This document shows positions 27,971-34,991 of a stretch of 64,000 bases of DNA, piece after piece. The position numbers and the translations under genes are program-made. This DNA is from an uncultured Chryseobacterium sp. GTDB taxonomy: Bacteria; Bacteroidota; Bacteroidia; Flavobacteriales; Weeksellaceae. The stretch spans positions 1 through 64,000 of the forward strand of contig CAJYXJ010000038.1 of NCBI GenBank assembly GCA_913778085.1. Direction: 5' to 3'. Each line of letters begins with the position of its first letter. The stretch's first letter is position 1. The notes under the pieces were generated by a model, which saw only the letters and a list, made by a program, of their open reading frames with translations, did not search any database and was not told the origin of the DNA.

Positions 27971-28615
27971 ATGGTGACTAATCAATTTATTCTTAATAAA
28001 TTCGGCTTTATGGGTGATGATTTCCTAAAGGAAATCGATCAATATGCAGTAATGACTCAAATTAAGGCCAAAACCGAAATTGTAAGGGAAGGGCAGAAGA
28101 ATAAATTTGTTCCGTTTCTGATAAACGGGTCTATCCGGGTTTTTACTTTAAATGACGGCCGTGAGCTTGTCTATTATTACATCCGGAAAAACGACAGCTG
28201 TATGATGACATTTTCCTCTATTTTTACCGATTATACCAGCCGCGTATATGCCGTTGCCGAAGAAGATTCCGAAATTATGCTGATCCCTGTTTCCGTAATT
28301 CACGAGTGGCTCATTCGCTTTCCTGAAATCAATAAGGTATTTTATCATGAATATGACAAAAGGTTTTCCGATGTTATGAGCATGGTAAATGATGCGGTAT
28401 TTCACAGGCTGGACAAAAGGGTGTTGAACTACATCAGGCAGCAGGTTTCCGTTACCGGTAATAATCCGATCCGGCTTACCCACCGTGAAATTGCCGGAAA
28501 TCTAGGTACCTCCCGCGAAGTCATCAGCCGGGTATTAAAAAAAATGGAGAATGAAGGTGAACTTATTCAGACCAAGGAAGGCATAAAAATTCCTGTAAAC
28601 GAAAATGTTAGATAA
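27971..28615 (+). CDS. Crp/Fnr family transcriptional regulator
   Basis: A 214-residue regulator (start at 27971, just after the promoter box; the same frame extends 38 codons upstream but through the promoter). The N-terminal cyclic-nucleotide-binding-type beta roll covers about 20-130 (IVREGQKNKFVPFLINGSIRVF). The C-terminal winged helix covers about 150-210, with recognition helix TSREVISRVLKKMENEG. There is no N-terminal Cys cluster, so it is not a classical Fe-S Fnr. It may sense haem, nitric oxide, a nucleotide or redox state; this is not visible. The operon downstream has a GTGA-N6-TCAC palindrome in its promoter, the usual target of this family. Confidence 0.88.
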   Translation: MVTNQFILNKFGFMGDDFLKEIDQYAVMTQIKAKTEIVREGQKNKFVPFLINGSIRVFTLNDGRELVYYYIRKNDSCMMTFSSIFTDYTSRVYAVAEEDSEIMLIPVSVIHEWLIRFPEINKVFYHEYDKRFSDVMSMVNDAVFHRLDKRVLNYIRQQVSVTGNNPIRLTHREIAGNLGTSREVISRVLKKMENEGELIQTKEGIKIPVNENVR

Positions 28616-28673
28616 TGCTAATATTGCTTGTTAAAGAATATTAATAAGTCTTATTGATAAAAACAGTCCGGTC

Positions 28674-28719
28674 GGTGACTTTTATCACACAATTTTCCCT
28701 TTTTAAGTTTCTAAGTTTG
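28674..28719 (+). promoter_or_regulatory. Crp/Fnr-type operator plus -7 box of the redox operon
   Basis: GGTGA-CTTTTA-TCACA at 28674-28689 is one base away from the CRP half-site pair TGTGA-N6-TCACA. A perfect -7 box, TAAGTTTG, lies at 28712-28719. If transcription starts four bases after it (about 28723), the palindrome centre is at about -41.5, the position of a class II activator, and there is no TTTG at -33. This is what an activator-dependent promoter should look like. Confidence 0.65.
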
Positions 28720-28738
28720 TCCTACTAATTTTTTAATA

Positions 28739-29590
28739 ATGGGTATGACAAAAACACTCCTTTTTTTGTCGGTGTTTATCACAGGATTCGCCTTTGCACA
28801 GGATGATCTGCTGAAAGATATCGACACCATTCAAACCAAAACTCCGGATACGGAACAACCGGCATTCAAAGCGCTCCAGATCGTTACCGGGCAGTCCACC
28901 AAGCTCGCTGCAAAAAACGAATGGTACATCGTGGTTGCCCACCGTTTTGGAGATGTAAGCAAAGGATTTAAAGACTTTTTCGGGTTGGATAATGCTTCAA
29001 CCAAATTAGGTGCGATCTACGGGATTACCGATGGTATTTCTGTGAGCCTTTCCAGGGAGACCAACCTGAAGACTTTTGAGGGTGCCGTAAAATATAAGCT
29101 GGTAAAGCAAAGCGAAAACTTCCCGGTGGATGTTGTAGGATACAATGTGATGGCCGTAAATACAGACCTCAATAAAGACAATTATCCCAATCTTCAGTTT
29201 AGCGACAGGCTTTCCTATCTCACGCAGGCACTCATCTCAAGGAGATTCAGTGATAAATTCTCCCTGCAGCTTACTCCTTCGTATGTTCATAAAAACTTAT
29301 ACGAGCCTTTGGTAGAAGACAAAAACCAGTTTCTTACAGGATTGGGAGGCCGCTACAAAATTTCGAAAAGAATTTCCATCAATGCCGAATATTTTGTGAA
29401 TTTCGATAACCACAGTTTCTACAAAAATCCGCTTTCATTGGGGATGGATATAGAAACCGGAGGACATGTGTTCCAGCTTTTATTCACCAATTCCCAGCTA
29501 AATTCCGACATCGGCTACCTTACCAATGCCGCCGGAAGATGGGAAAAAGGGCAGATTTTCTTCGGGTTTAACCTTTACAGAGTATTTTAA
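28739..29590 (+). CDS. DUF5777 family outer-membrane beta-barrel protein
   Basis: A 283-residue protein with a signal peptide (ending GFAFAQ, residue 20 or 21). It matches my memory of the DUF5777 family, predicted barrels of Bacteroidota: NEWYIVVAHRFGDV, ASTKLGAIYGITDGISVSLSRE, GHVFQLLFTNSQ and a C-terminal aromatic residue (NLYRVF). Two close in-frame ATG codons (28739, 28745) could start it. It is the first gene of a tightly packed five-gene operon and is followed after 2 bases by a cytochrome gene. Function unknown; the context suggests work with redox proteins at the outer membrane. Confidence 0.78.
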   Translation: MGMTKTLLFLSVFITGFAFAQDDLLKDIDTIQTKTPDTEQPAFKALQIVTGQSTKLAAKNEWYIVVAHRFGDVSKGFKDFFGLDNASTKLGAIYGITDGISVSLSRETNLKTFEGAVKYKLVKQSENFPVDVVGYNVMAVNTDLNKDNYPNLQFSDRLSYLTQALISRRFSDKFSLQLTPSYVHKNLYEPLVEDKNQFLTGLGGRYKISKRISINAEYFVNFDNHSFYKNPLSLGMDIETGGHVFQLLFTNSQLNSDIGYLTNAAGRWEKGQIFFGFNLYRVF

Positions 29591-29592
29591 GT

Positions 29593-29931
29593 ATGAAAAA
29601 GTTAATAGGTATCATTTCAGCAGCAGTTGTATGCATCGCCTGTGAGAGCAGGACTTACGAAGAAATCTCGGACAATACGCCGATTGCACAGGTAGTAACA
29701 TACAACAAAGATGTAAAGGCTATTATGGATGCCAATTGCGTGAGCTGCCACTCGCCGGGACCGCAGGCTCTTACCAATTATACCCAAGTCAAGACCAACA
29801 TCAACAGTATTATCGACAGGATAAGCCGTCCCACAGGAGATCCCTTAAAAATGCCGCAGGGCGGAAGCCTTTCCCCTGCACAGATCAATATCATCACCAA
29901 ATGGAAAGCCGACGGGCTTCTTGAAAATTAA
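29593..29931 (+). CDS. Monohaem cytochrome c-type lipoprotein
   Basis: A 112-residue protein with a lipoprotein signal (ending IAC, Cys 17) and one haem c motif, CVSCH at residues 49-53. A Met in LKMPQGG (about residue 87) is a good sixth ligand for the haem iron. The size fits a small single-haem electron carrier tethered to a membrane in the periplasm. It starts 2 bases after the DUF5777 gene and is followed within 14 bases by yceI, so it is translated within the same operon. Confidence 0.82.
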   Translation: MKKLIGIISAAVVCIACESRTYEEISDNTPIAQVVTYNKDVKAIMDANCVSCHSPGPQALTNYTQVKTNINSIIDRISRPTGDPLKMPQGGSLSPAQINIITKWKADGLLEN

Positions 29932-29944
29932 ATCCATTATTATT

Positions 29945-30490
29945 ATGAAAAAGCTCATTTTAGTTATTGCAGCAGTGCTTTTTGCCAACTTTGCAGCAGC
30001 CCAGAAATATATAGCAAAAACAGGGAAAGTATCATTTGAAGCATCCGTCCCTTTGTTTGAAGATGTTTTCGCACAGGATGACAACAACGTAGCGGTGATC
30101 AATGCCGATACAGGAGAATTTGCCTCAGTTTCCAACGTGAAGAACTTCCATTTCAAAACAAAACTGATGGAAGAGCACTTTAACGAAAGTTATGCGGAAA
30201 CGGCAAAATATCCTAAAGCAACATTCAAAGGGAAAATTGTGAATTTCGATAAATCCAAATTATCTTCATCCCCACAGAAATATCCGGTTCAGGGAATCCT
30301 GAATTTTCATGGAGTGGATAAGGCTTATAATTCTACAGCTTCCATCTATGCCAAAGACGGGAAAATATACATGTCCGGAGGATTTGTTGCCAGACCGGCC
30401 GATCATAAAGTGACCATCCCGAAAATGGTGACCAAAAAAATCGCTGAAAGTGTAAATGTTCAGTATAACTATGTCTTTTCAAAACAATGA
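29945..30490 (+). CDS. YceI family periplasmic protein
   Basis: A 181-residue protein with a signal peptide (MKKLILVIAAVLFANFAAAQ). The YceI lipocalin-like fold is shown by KTGKVSFEASVP, a FHFKTKLMEEHFNESY segment, PKATFKGKI and the closing GGFVARPADHKVTIPKMVTKKIAESV. YceI proteins bind isoprenoid quinone-like lipids in their barrel. An ATG at 29921 in the same frame would overlap the cytochrome gene and spoil the signal peptide, so 29945 is preferred. Its stop overlaps the ankyrin gene start by 4 bases. Confidence 0.88.
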   Translation: MKKLILVIAAVLFANFAAAQKYIAKTGKVSFEASVPLFEDVFAQDDNNVAVINADTGEFASVSNVKNFHFKTKLMEEHFNESYAETAKYPKATFKGKIVNFDKSKLSSSPQKYPVQGILNFHGVDKAYNSTASIYAKDGKIYMSGGFVARPADHKVTIPKMVTKKIAESVNVQYNYVFSKQ

Positions 30491-31014
30491 AAAAGTTCAT
30501 TTTATTCATAGGATTTTTTTTGAGCATGGCATTGGTGTCCGCTCAGGAAACAGCAAAATCAATCTATGACATTGCCAGAAGCGGTACCGTTGCAGAAGTG
30601 AAAGAACTGATGAAACAGAACCCGGACATTATCAATCAGACGAATGAAAACGGTTTCTCACCGCTTATTCTGGCCTGTTACAGAGGGAACGTTGAGGTGG
30701 CTAAATTTTTGATGGACCAGGTAAAAGATATCAATTACAAAAGCCGGGAAGGAACCGCATTATCCGGACTTTCCGTAAAATACAACAAAGAGCTGGCGGA
30801 GTATCTTCTCAGCAAAGGAGCCAACCCGAATATTGCGGATGCTTCCGGAGCTACGCCTTTATTCTGGGCTGTAAAATTCGGCAATAAGGAAATGGCGGAA
30901 TTGCTGCTGAAGCATAAAGCCGATAAAACGATAAAGGATGCTCAGGGAATGACGCCCTTTGAATACGCATTACAAACGAACAATAAAGAAATTATTAATC
31001 TGCTTAAAAATTAA
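30487..31014 (+). CDS. Secreted ankyrin-repeat protein
   Basis: A 175-residue protein with a signal peptide (ending LVSAQ, residue 20). Four ankyrin repeats fill about residues 28-172 (ENGFSPLILACYRGNVEVAKFL, then GTALSGLSVKYNKELAEYLL, GATPLFWAVKFGNKEMAELLL and GMTPFEYALQTNNKEIINLL). It is probably a periplasmic protein-binding scaffold. Its ATG overlaps the yceI stop codon (ATGA), so the two are translationally coupled. Periplasmic ankyrin proteins are sometimes paired with catalase or cytochrome systems; here the partner is likely another product of this operon. Confidence 0.85.
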   Translation: MKKFILFIGFFLSMALVSAQETAKSIYDIARSGTVAEVKELMKQNPDIINQTNENGFSPLILACYRGNVEVAKFLMDQVKDINYKSREGTALSGLSVKYNKELAEYLLSKGANPNIADASGATPLFWAVKFGNKEMAELLLKHKADKTIKDAQGMTPFEYALQTNNKEIINLLKN

Positions 31015-31017
31015 CGA

Positions 31018-31767
31018 ATGAAAAAAGTTTTACTCACTTTATCTATGGCTGCTGCTTGCTTGGTCAATGCGCAGCTTTTTTCTACGGGAACCGTTAGTCT
31101 CGGTTCTTCGGGAATGACGGTGAAATTGGTGACCAATCCTACCACCGTTACCATTACCTTAACCGGAGACAGCAATTCAATGCTGGGAATCGGCTTCGGA
31201 AGCTCCGGAATGGCATCCGGATCAGACGGGTTTATTTACAATTCCTCGGCAAACCGAGATTACACCTTCAGCGGATATGTCGCGCCTACAGCTGATGCAT
31301 CCCAGGATTGGACCCAGACTTCGAATACGGTTTCCGGAAGTACCAGAACGGTTGTGGCAACACGCTCGCTTGCGGGAGGATCAGGAGATTTTGCCATTCA
31401 GAATGCACCGGGCAGCATCAATATTTTCTATGCAAGAACCGGTGGCAGCCAGGCAATCGCTTACCACTCCACAGGTCTGAGAGGCTATGCAACACTTACA
31501 ATGGGATCTGTCCTGGCAACCGGTGAAGTAGCTGCTGAACCCAAAAAAGTAGTGCTTTATCCAAACCCTGCTAAGGAGACTTTCACCTTTAAAAGTGTTG
31601 AAAAAATCAAAAATGTAGATATTTACGAAGCTACAGGAAGAAAAGTGAAGTCCGTAAAAGTGGACGGAAAGGAAGTAAATATTTCCGAACTAAGACCGGG
31701 AAATTACTATTTGGAAATCACTTTAAAAGACGGTTCGAACGTCTTCGAACAATTGATCAAAGAATAA
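31018..31767 (+). CDS. T9SS-secreted DOMON-like protein, probable haem binder
   Basis: A 249-residue protein with a signal peptide (ending LVNAQ, residue 19), one DOMON-like beta sandwich (about 25-165) and a T9SS sorting domain from about 178 (LYPNPAKETF, then RPGNYYLEI). The DOMON features are MLGIGFGSSGMASGSDGF, DWTQTSN, TRSLAGGSGDF, INIFYA and AYHSTGLRG. Met 65 and His 150 sit where the cytochrome domain of cellobiose dehydrogenase and cytochrome b561-linked DOMON domains hold their b haem. I infer a surface or secreted haem protein. It is the last gene of the operon, 3 bases after the ankyrin gene. Confidence 0.72.
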   Translation: MKKVLLTLSMAAACLVNAQLFSTGTVSLGSSGMTVKLVTNPTTVTITLTGDSNSMLGIGFGSSGMASGSDGFIYNSSANRDYTFSGYVAPTADASQDWTQTSNTVSGSTRTVVATRSLAGGSGDFAIQNAPGSINIFYARTGGSQAIAYHSTGLRGYATLTMGSVLATGEVAAEPKKVVLYPNPAKETFTFKSVEKIKNVDIYEATGRKVKSVKVDGKEVNISELRPGNYYLEITLKDGSNVFEQLIKE

Positions 31768-31770
31768 ACG

Positions 31771-31797
31771 AAAGGCCACTAAAAAGTGGCTTTTTTA
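31771..31797 (+). terminator. Rho-independent terminator of the redox operon
   Basis: GCCACT (31775-31780) pairs with AGTGGC (31785-31790) around AAAA, with outer A-T pairs and a run of six T. Confidence 0.87.
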
Positions 31798-32190
31798 GTT
31801 TATAACGATCAATACAGCGGATCAGTATTAAAATTTGAAATTAGCGAAAAGTTTAAATGATATGAATTCAAGATTTGATAACTGCTGTTCTAAAACAACC
31901 ATTTCCTGGAAAGATATTCTCTGACCATAATATCTTCAGTTTACTGGTAATTTTCTTATCATACCTAGCAAAAGCGTAATATCCATAAGTATCATTTGCT
32001 GAATATAAACTGAAAATTTACGAACGTAGTTCAGTCTTTGCGAACGAAAAATAAGCGGTTGGAAGATCAATTGTTCTTAGCGCCGATAGCATTAGAGATT
32101 ATTTACATAGCTCAACAACTTTGTGTTTAATCCACCAAAGCTTTAATGTTTTTTTAACCGGCTAAATTTTCCTGTGAAAAAAAGGGGAAC
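31798..32190. other. AT-rich intergenic region, possible decayed coding remnant
   Basis: No intact gene is seen. From about 32020 to 32130 one forward frame stays open for some 37 codons and ends ..RLEDQLFLAPIALEIIYIAQQLCV, which reads like the end of a real protein, perhaps a decayed transposase, but it has no start and I cannot name it. Confidence 0.3.
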
Positions 32191-32198
32191 TAACTTTG
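32191..32198 (+). promoter_or_regulatory. -7 promoter box of the phosphodiesterase gene
   Basis: TAACTTTG matches TAnnTTTG, with TTTT 20 bases upstream (32167-32170) as a weak -33 element. It lies between a possible GTG start (32174) and the ATG at 32213, so the ATG must be the start. Confidence 0.65.
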
Positions 32199-32212
32199 CA
32201 GAAAATATAAAA

Positions 32213-33496
32213 ATGAAGCAAAGGGTATTATTTCTAATGTTGATTTTCTCAATGGCGGTTTCAGCTCAGAAGGCATACATAGATACGGCTCAGGTTATTG
32301 TTCCAAACCGTTACAACAGCGTGGATGCACAGGCCAAACCGTATATCATCATGATCTCCGCCGATGGATTCCGCTCCGATTATGCTGAAAAATACCACGC
32401 AGAAAACCTTCTGAAATATGCTTCCGAAGGAGTACGGGCCAAAGACATGCTCCCAAGCTATCCCAGCATTACCTTTCCCAACCACTGGACTTTAATGACG
32501 GGATTATATCCTTCCCACCATGGCCTTATCGACAATTACTTTTATGATTATGAGAGGAAGGAAAATTATGAAGCGAGCAGCCGAAAAACAGCGGAAGATG
32601 GGAGCTGGTACGGCGGAACCCCGCTCTGGTCACTGGCCGAAAAGCAGGGCATGGTTTCCGCTTCGATGATGTGGGTAGGATCCGCAAGTGACGCCGGAGG
32701 AAAAAGACCGACATATTATTATCCTTACCACGAAAAATTTTCACCATCTGAAAAAGTGCAGAAAGTGATTGACTGGCTCAAGCTGCCCATGGAGAAAAGG
32801 CCGCATTTTATTGCATTGTATTTTCCGGAAGTGGACGCGTCCGGCCATCATTTCGGACCCGATTCCAGAGAAACCGAAGAGGCCGTACACTCGGTAGATC
32901 AGGCTGTTGGTAATCTGGTTCAGCAAGTCAGTGATCTCGGATTGAAGAATGTAAATTTCATCTTCGTCTCAGACCATGGCATGATCAAAGTAGACGGTGA
33001 GCATCCTCTTGAAATCCCTTCTCTGTTATTGGATAAAAATAAATTCGATTATTACAATTCCCAAACCATTTTAAGAGTCTACGTTAAAAATCCGGCGGAT
33101 ATTAAAAAGGTTTATAAACAACTGAAAGAAGAGAAAACCGGAGACTATGAAGTTTATCTGGATAAAAGATTCCCTAGGTATCTTCATTTTGCTAAAAGAG
33201 ATGACCGTTACAACAGGATCGGACCGATTATACTGATTCCAAAAGCACCGAAAATATTTCTCGAAAAAGGAAAAAAAGGCCCGGTTGGAAAACACGGTTA
33301 CGATCCAAGTACGGTTCCTGAAATGAAAGCCACCTTCTTTGCCTGGGGTCCGGAATTTAAAAAAAATCTGGAGATCGGTGAATTTCAGAACGTAAATGTG
33401 TATCCGTTGGTCGCCGGAATTTTAGGATTAAAAATCGATCAGCCTATCGATGGAAAGCGGAAAGTGTTGAGGAGGATAGTAAAAGAAAACAGATAA
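32213..33496 (+). CDS. Ectonucleotide pyrophosphatase/phosphodiesterase family protein
   Basis: A 427-residue periplasmic enzyme with a signal peptide (MKQRVLFLMLIFSMAVSAQ). It belongs to the alkaline phosphatase superfamily, NPP type: ISADGFRSDY supplies the first metal-binding Asp (Asp 51), SITFPNHWTLMTGLYPSHHG supplies the nucleophile Thr (Thr 87), and EVDASGHHFGPDS, VSDHGM and PVGKHGYDP supply the other metal ligands. Such enzymes split phosphodiester or pyrophosphate bonds of nucleotides or sugar nucleotides. All key residues are present and the length is normal. It ends inside a two-way terminator facing the next gene. Confidence 0.9.
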   Translation: MKQRVLFLMLIFSMAVSAQKAYIDTAQVIVPNRYNSVDAQAKPYIIMISADGFRSDYAEKYHAENLLKYASEGVRAKDMLPSYPSITFPNHWTLMTGLYPSHHGLIDNYFYDYERKENYEASSRKTAEDGSWYGGTPLWSLAEKQGMVSASMMWVGSASDAGGKRPTYYYPYHEKFSPSEKVQKVIDWLKLPMEKRPHFIALYFPEVDASGHHFGPDSRETEEAVHSVDQAVGNLVQQVSDLGLKNVNFIFVSDHGMIKVDGEHPLEIPSLLLDKNKFDYYNSQTILRVYVKNPADIKKVYKQLKEEKTGDYEVYLDKRFPRYLHFAKRDDRYNRIGPIILIPKAPKIFLEKGKKGPVGKHGYDPSTVPEMKATFFAWGPEFKKNLEIGEFQNVNVYPLVAGILGLKIDQPIDGKRKVLRRIVKENR

Positions 33497-33531
33497 AATA
33501 TTTCGGTGGGCAAGACCCACCGAAATATTTT
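33495..33531. terminator. Bidirectional terminator between convergent genes
   Basis: AAAATATTTCGGTGGG (33495-33510) pairs perfectly with CCCACCGAAATATTTT (33516-33531) around CAAGA. A- and T-rich ends make it work on both strands, for the phosphodiesterase gene (+) and the NmrA-like gene (-). Confidence 0.9.
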
Positions 33532-33544
33532 ATGGCAAAAGTAT

Positions 33545-34429
33545 TCAGGAATTAAATACTTCGGCAAACTCTTCTGAAAAATCTTCTAAACGGGTTGATC
33601 CTTTCACTAACGCACCGTGTTCAATGAAATCTTTTTGTACAATCCCGGTTCGGAGTCCACGGCCCATTTCGGTATACAGCTCGGCCATTTCGTCAGGAAC
33701 CCCGGCCTGCAGCATCCCGTTCAAGGCTTCGTCATCTTTAAATTCTACCCATGGAAGCCCAGGTTTTTCAATTGCATTTCCAAAAACTTGCGCAAAATCG
33801 GAAGCAGGGCGAAAATCGCTTACGATATACTTGATGGTATGGCCTTCAGAATTTTCTAACAGCTCTGCCGCCGCCGCTTTGGCAATATCTTTCGGATGAA
33901 CCAAGGGAATCTCTGTATTTCCAGGATAATTTGCTCCGAGAATCCCGGCATTTTTAATCAGCGGAATATCATTGAAGAAATTCACATAAAAATACCCTGC
34001 TCTTAAAAATACAAATGCTGCCGTCTCTACTTCACGGTAAAGTTTTTCGATGTGATGAAGGCCTTTTATCTGGCCGTTCTCTACTGCAGATCCGGCTCCG
34101 ACGCTGCTCAGCATGACCGCTTTTTTTATACCGGTTCTCTTTACCGCTTCAGCATAGTTTTTTCCCGCATTGATCGTGTGCTCCACAATATTCTCTTTAC
34201 CCATGTTTGGAGGCGTCATTAAAAATACAGCATCTGCACCTTCAAAAGTCCGGATTAAAAATTCCGGATCTGCGATAGACCCGATGGCTGCCCGGGCACC
34301 CAGCTTTTCAATTTCGGCTTTTTTAGATTCATTGCTGCTGATGACCGTGATGTGGTGTCCTTCTGAAACAAGGTGTTTGGCCAAAGGCTGGGCTACATTT
34401 CCCAATGATCCTGTGATAATAATTTTCAT
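33545..34429 (-). CDS. NmrA-like NAD(P)-binding oxidoreductase
   Basis: A 294-residue cytoplasmic protein of the atypical short-chain dehydrogenase (NmrA/quinone reductase 2-like) type. The N-terminal Rossmann motif is MKIIITGSLGNVAQPLAKHL (GxxGxxA), followed by a conserved VMLSSVGAGSA strand at about 107-117. The family includes NADPH-dependent quinone/azo reductases and redox sensors. It is divergent from an HxlR regulator gene with a shared promoter region. HxlR regulators commonly control such reductase genes in response to electrophiles, so the pair probably forms a small stress-response unit. Confidence 0.82.
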   Translation of the reverse strand: MKIIITGSLGNVAQPLAKHLVSEGHHITVISSNESKKAEIEKLGARAAIGSIADPEFLIRTFEGADAVFLMTPPNMGKENIVEHTINAGKNYAEAVKRTGIKKAVMLSSVGAGSAVENGQIKGLHHIEKLYREVETAAFVFLRAGYFYVNFFNDIPLIKNAGILGANYPGNTEIPLVHPKDIAKAAAAELLENSEGHTIKYIVSDFRPASDFAQVFGNAIEKPGLPWVEFKDDEALNGMLQAGVPDEMAELYTEMGRGLRTGIVQKDFIEHGALVKGSTRLEDFSEEFAEVFNS

Positions 34430-34454
34430 AAAAGATATTTTTTATTTCCGGGAA

Positions 34455-34489
34455 CAAAGGTATATTTGTACTTACTTTTTTACAAGTAC
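34455..34489. promoter_or_regulatory. Divergent promoters with HxlR-type palindromic operator
   Basis: On the minus strand TACCTTTG (34455-34462) with CTTG 20 bases upstream (34483-34486) serves the NmrA-like gene. On the plus strand TATATTTG (34461-34468) serves the HxlR gene. Between them lies the inverted repeat GTACTT-N10-AAGTAC (34468-34489), which also contains TACT-N8-AGTA, close to the TACT-N7-AGTA boxes of HxlR/DUF24 regulators such as YodB. It covers the spacer of one promoter and the start of the other. Confidence 0.65.
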
Positions 34490-34511
34490 TTACCCTAAAG
34501 TATGTATCATT

Positions 34512-34940
34512 ATGACCGCTATCAAAGAATCGTCAACCATTCAGGAAAACAAAAAGACTACACAGGATTGTCCTGTAATGTACATCATGGAAAGAATCGG
34601 CGGGTTCTGGAAACCCATTATCCTCTTCAACCTCTCTACCGGAGAAAAAAGGTACAGCGAACTGAAAAAAGCCATTCCTTCCGTAACTGAAAAAATGCTG
34701 ATCCAGCATTTGAAGCAGCTTGAAGCCGATGGTCTAATTATCAGGACGGCGAAACCCGTAGTACCGCCGCATGTAACGTACAGGCTCAGTGAGGCCGGTA
34801 ATGCGTTGGCTCCTGTTATTGATGCGATGGCAGCATGGGCTTTTCAGGATATGGAAAGGCATAATAACGGATCGGCTGAAGAGAACAAATATAGAACGAA
34901 TAGGGAACAGGATACTTTCAGCCGGAATCTCAAAAAATAA
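34512..34940 (+). CDS. HxlR family transcriptional regulator
   Basis: A 142-residue winged-helix regulator (HxlR/DUF24). The family signature is complete: CPVMYIMERIGGFWKPIIL (Cys 20 at the usual sensing position), GEKRYSELKKAIPSVTEKML, and HLKQLEADGLI. The single Cys near the N-terminus is the residue that reacts with quinones, aldehydes or hypochlorite in studied members. The start at 34512 places it just after its promoter; a much longer frame reading back to 34170 crosses the divergent gene and is not real. It probably represses itself and the NmrA-like gene. Confidence 0.9.
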   Translation: MTAIKESSTIQENKKTTQDCPVMYIMERIGGFWKPIILFNLSTGEKRYSELKKAIPSVTEKMLIQHLKQLEADGLIIRTAKPVVPPHVTYRLSEAGNALAPVIDAMAAWAFQDMERHNNGSAEENKYRTNREQDTFSRNLKK

Positions 34941-34972
34941 AACAGGGCTTCCGGTGTGGAAGCCCTGCTTTT
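34941..34972. terminator. Bidirectional terminator between HxlR and alcohol dehydrogenase genes
   Basis: CAGGGCTTCC (34943-34952) pairs with GGAAGCCCTG (34958-34967) around GGTGT. A-rich sequence on the left and CTTTT on the right let it serve both convergent genes. Confidence 0.85.
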
Positions 34973-34991
34973 ATCATGAGGATCAAAAGAT

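Noticed and set aside
28619-28656. Small palindromes TAATATT/AATATTA and AATAAG-T-CTTATT after the Crp/Fnr gene
   Set aside because: They are short, AT-only pairings without a T run; neither a terminator nor an operator can be supported.
34170-34511. N-terminal extension of the HxlR regulator frame
   Set aside because: It runs through the divergent NmrA-like gene and through the promoter and operator; the HxlR domain begins at 34512.
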